Source: Bacteroidaceae bacterium (GTDB lineage Bacteria; Bacteroidota; Bacteroidia; Bacteroidales; Bacteroidaceae). From it: a DNA stretch of 35,243 nt. The DNA is taken from positions 1-35,243 of the forward strand of contig JAFUHF010000030.1 of assembly GCA_017468985.1 (NCBI GenBank), read 5' to 3'. Under the pieces are notes generated by a model. It had not been told where the DNA came from and ran no database searches. It saw only the letters and a list, made by a program, of their open reading frames with translations. Below, in pieces: positions 33,140 through 35,243 of this stretch (position 1 is its first letter; each line of letters starts with the position of its first letter). A program made the translations under genes and the position numbers.

Positions 33140-34159
33140 TTAGAAACCGAAGGGATTCTGATTGCGGTAGCGAGCATTCATCCTGTTTTCCAGGGTGGCA
33201 TAGTCCTTGACTTCGTCTTCTTCGGGCGAAAGTTCAAGAGATTTCAGCAAGTCTGCGGATGCGCCTGCTTCGTCCTGAAGTTGTTGGCGTACAGCACTAC
33301 GCTCTTTGTAGGCTTGAGCAAAATCGGACTGTAATTCAATGGCCTCTGAGTAGACATGCAGTGCCTTTTCCCACTCTTGCATGGATTGATAAAGTGTTCC
33401 AATCTTGATGACCGCCTCTTGGTGGAAGGGATTAGTGTCCAAGGCTTGTTGATAGCAGGCAATGGCTTCCTCCTTTTGTCCTAATTTGGCGTGGATATCG
33501 CCATTCAGGATGTTGGCTTCTTCGGTGGGTTCTGCCATTCGGATAAAATGCTGAATATCCTCCAATGCTTCATTGAGTTGGTTGTTGTCATAGCGTACCT
33601 TTGCCCTGAGATATACGGCTTGCGCTGCATCTTGATGCTCGGACAGCAGGGTTGTCAACAGTGTTTCTGCCTGATCGAAGTTTCCTTTGCTGTATTTGGC
33701 TTCGGCCTGATAGAAGGTGCCGTTGGGCAAGTCGGGACGCAATCGCGTCACTTCCTTTGCAGCAGCGTTAAGCGTGTCCCAATCTTCGGCATTACGGGCG
33801 GCATGGACCATGGCCATGTGGAGGTTGATTTCATCAGGATGGGTCGCAATGAGTTCTTGCAGAATGGGGATGGCTTTTTCGCCTTGTCGAGAGCGTATAT
33901 AAGTTTCGGCCAGATGTCCTTTCACCTCGTCATCATCCTTACGTTCCAATGCGGCTTGGAAACAGCGTGTGGCAAAGTCTGTTTCGCCCATGTTGAGTGA
34001 GCGCAACCCGTCGTTGCATAGGGTTTGGAATTCATGCTCTAAGCGAAGGGCTTCATTGTTTTCTTCGTCGGTGGTTTGCTGCTGTTCTTCTTTAGGGTCT
34101 GGCGTGGTGGTTATCGGTTGAGTGTTGTTCCGACCAAATAGTTTTTTTAAAAATCCCAT
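33140..34159 (-). CDS. Tetratricopeptide-repeat protein
   Basis: A 339-residue, mostly cytoplasmic-looking protein. The N terminus is basic and short (MGFLKKLFGRNN), followed by a Gln/Glu-rich linker (PDPKEEQQQTTDEENNEA). About seven TPR-type helix pairs then run from residue 45 to 310, e.g. GHLAETYIRSRQGEKAIPILQEL, KLGQKEEAIACYQQALDTNPFHQEA and SMQEWEKALHVYSEAIELQSDFAQAYKE. TPRs mediate protein-protein contacts; no enzyme domain is attached and the partner is unknown. It is 65 bp downstream of fkp with no clear promoter between, so probably cotranscribed with it. Confidence 0.88.
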   Translation of the reverse strand: MGFLKKLFGRNNTQPITTTPDPKEEQQQTTDEENNEALRLEHEFQTLCNDGLRSLNMGETDFATRCFQAALERKDDDEVKGHLAETYIRSRQGEKAIPILQELIATHPDEINLHMAMVHAARNAEDWDTLNAAAKEVTRLRPDLPNGTFYQAEAKYSKGNFDQAETLLTTLLSEHQDAAQAVYLRAKVRYDNNQLNEALEDIQHFIRMAEPTEEANILNGDIHAKLGQKEEAIACYQQALDTNPFHQEAVIKIGTLYQSMQEWEKALHVYSEAIELQSDFAQAYKERSAVRQQLQDEAGASADLLKSLELSPEEDEVKDYATLENRMNARYRNQNPFGF

Positions 34160-34224
34160 GGGTGATGAGGTGTGGATGATGGTTTGACTAAAATGTTGAC
34201 AATTGTTGCGGAACGATCGCTAGA

Positions 34225-35243
34225 TTATGACCTGCTGATTTGCAATCCCTGAGCAGAAATGTTCATTTCTACAAAGCGCGCAGAGGGCGTAATGGGATGT
34301 TCCGTCAGCTTCTGTCTGATCAGGCTGGCGGCTTGGGCATCTTTGGCCACCATATACATGTAGCCTCCCCCTCCTGCTCCTGGCAGTTTGTAGCCTAAGC
34401 AGTAGTCGTCAATGACGTTGCACAATTGGGCGATGAGTGGTGGGCAGGTGTCTTTATCGAGCTTGCAATTTTCTGTCCAGGTGGTGCGGAGTTGTTGTCC
34501 ATACTGCGTTAAGTCATTTTTCATGATGGCATTGCTCATTTCTATGGCATGTTGCTTCATTTCTTCAAGCTGTCTTAGTTGTTCCGCTTCGTTGAGGAAC
34601 ATGTTCCTTACGATCTTCTCCAGAATGTTCTTCGCGGTTCGCGTAATGCCCGTGTAGTACAGCAGGTGGCAGGCGCGGTAGTCTTCTTGATGAAACAGCG
34701 TTTCGGGTAACCAGTTGATCATAGGCTTCTGGTCTACTCCGGCAGTGGTTTGCAGCAGTTTTGCTCCGTGCAATATGCCGCCATACTGGTCTTGCCATCC
34801 CCCTCCCGTTGTGAGCATCTGTTCCAGAATGAGTGTCAGCTCACAGATGTGATTCTTGGTCCACGATAGTCCGCAGCAGTCTGACAGTGCACTGAGAATA
34901 GCAGACGAAAGAATAGAACTCGTCCCTAAACCGGAACCGGCAGGTATGGCTGCCAGAAGGGTTATGTCAAGGCCAGCGCCGAAGTTCTCTAATTGCTGCT
35001 GCAAGGAGGAATATGTTTCACTGCAAAAATCTGGTAAGAATCCTGCCAATGCCAAGGCGGCACGGGGAATGGAGAAGGCTGACCCTACCTTATTATATTG
35101 GCGAATGTCTTCGTAGGTGTGGAGGACTTCTGTGGTCCCCATGTCAATGGAGTAACATACAATGTTGAAGTTCTTGTTTGGTCGGATATAAACCTGCAAG
35201 GGTTGCTGCCCGTTGAGTTCTATGGCTATATTCACCACATTTC
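34225..35243 (-). CDS. fkp: Bifunctional fucokinase/GDP-fucose pyrophosphorylase, C-terminal part (cut by window edge)
   Basis: The visible 339 codons are the GHMP-kinase end of Fkp, which phosphorylates L-fucose and then forms GDP-fucose for decorating capsule and glycoproteins in Bacteroidales. The frame stays open to the window edge. It reads NVVNIAIELNGQQPLQV, internal Fkp sequence, so the GTG at 35238 is not a start. The GHMP ATP-binding motif is AAIPAGSGLGTSSILSSAIL, the acidic and GGGWQDQYGG segment follows, and the C-terminal GHMP motif is KLPGAGGGGYMYMV. Full-length homologues have about 950 residues, so the nucleotidyltransferase half lies outside the window. Confidence 0.93.
   Translation of the reverse strand, partial: NVVNIAIELNGQQPLQVYIRPNKNFNIVCYSIDMGTTEVLHTYEDIRQYNKVGSAFSIPRAALALAGFLPDFCSETYSSLQQQLENFGAGLDITLLAAIPAGSGLGTSSILSSAILSALSDCCGLSWTKNHICELTLILEQMLTTGGGWQDQYGGILHGAKLLQTTAGVDQKPMINWLPETLFHQEDYRACHLLYYTGITRTAKNILEKIVRNMFLNEAEQLRQLEEMKQHAIEMSNAIMKNDLTQYGQQLRTTWTENCKLDKDTCPPLIAQLCNVIDDYCLGYKLPGAGGGGYMYMVAKDAQAASLIRQKLTEHPITPSARFVEMNISAQGLQISRS

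Noticed and set aside
35236-35238. GTG as start of the last kinase gene
   Set aside because: The frame stays open to the window edge and reads NVVNIAIELNG, internal Fkp sequence; the gene is truncated by the window.

Overview
The window looks like a chromosomal segment of a Bacteroidales bacterium, most likely a Prevotella relative. This rests on repeated Bacteroidota-type promoters (-7 box TAnnTTTG, several with a TTG/TTTG about 19-20 bp upstream), the order nusB-yajC-ybbR-coaE-DUF5606, an Fkp-type fucose salvage kinase, a fused DAHP synthase/chorismate mutase, a BspA-type leucine-rich-repeat relic, and a C10 (streptopain/interpain-type) lipoprotein protease. The genus is inferred, not proven. 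I saw no tRNA, rRNA, CRISPR array, prophage or intact insertion sequence.

Layout. 1-258: six tandem 43-bp repeats. 408-4228 (-): valS and an unrecognised exported protein, divergent from a glycerol-1-phosphate dehydrogenase-like gene (4319-5662, +). 6247-7847 (-): rplY-pth-hslR with a well-formed promoter. 8054-8460 (-): decayed BspA-like gene. 8542-11959 (+): nusB-yajC-ybbR-coaE, then DUF5606 from its own promoter. 12162-12791 (-): decayed GH127/DUF1680-like gene. 12825-14587 (-): msrA and an exported glutathione peroxidase-nitroreductase fusion. 14808-17420 (-): clpB. 17828-19559 (+): C10 protease lipoprotein overlapping a small lipoprotein gene. 19981-20487 (+): GNAT acetyltransferase. 20491-22607 (-): CobC-like phosphatase coupled to an exported alpha/alpha-barrel-like protein. 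22859-23000: palindromic 43-bp repeats. 23135-29160 (-): aromatic amino acid operon. 29437-32909 (-): MATE exporter, DUF3737 and PatB/MalY. 33140-35243 (-): TPR protein and the C-terminal third of Fkp, cut by the window edge.

The strongest discovery is in front of the aromatic operon pheA-aminotransferase-beta-helix protein-aroF/CM-tyrA-ltaE. Its leader (29161-29364, minus strand) holds an 18-codon ORF, MQNAWFQFYFYYFTHHRE, in which 8 of 9 consecutive residues are Trp, Phe or Tyr. A perfect 12-bp hairpin lies just before pheA, and the end of the leader ORF can pair with the 5' arm of that hairpin. This is the architecture of ribosome-mediated attenuation. It suggests that charging of Phe/Tyr/Trp tRNA controls the whole cluster, including a secreted beta-helix protein embedded in it.

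Other themes are redox repair (MsrA beside the GPx-nitroreductase fusion), a protease with a possible protective partner whose catalytic domain is much more AT-rich than its propeptide, and two relics of surface or glycan genes. Two unrelated tandem arrays share a 43-bp period and each carries self-complementary motifs.
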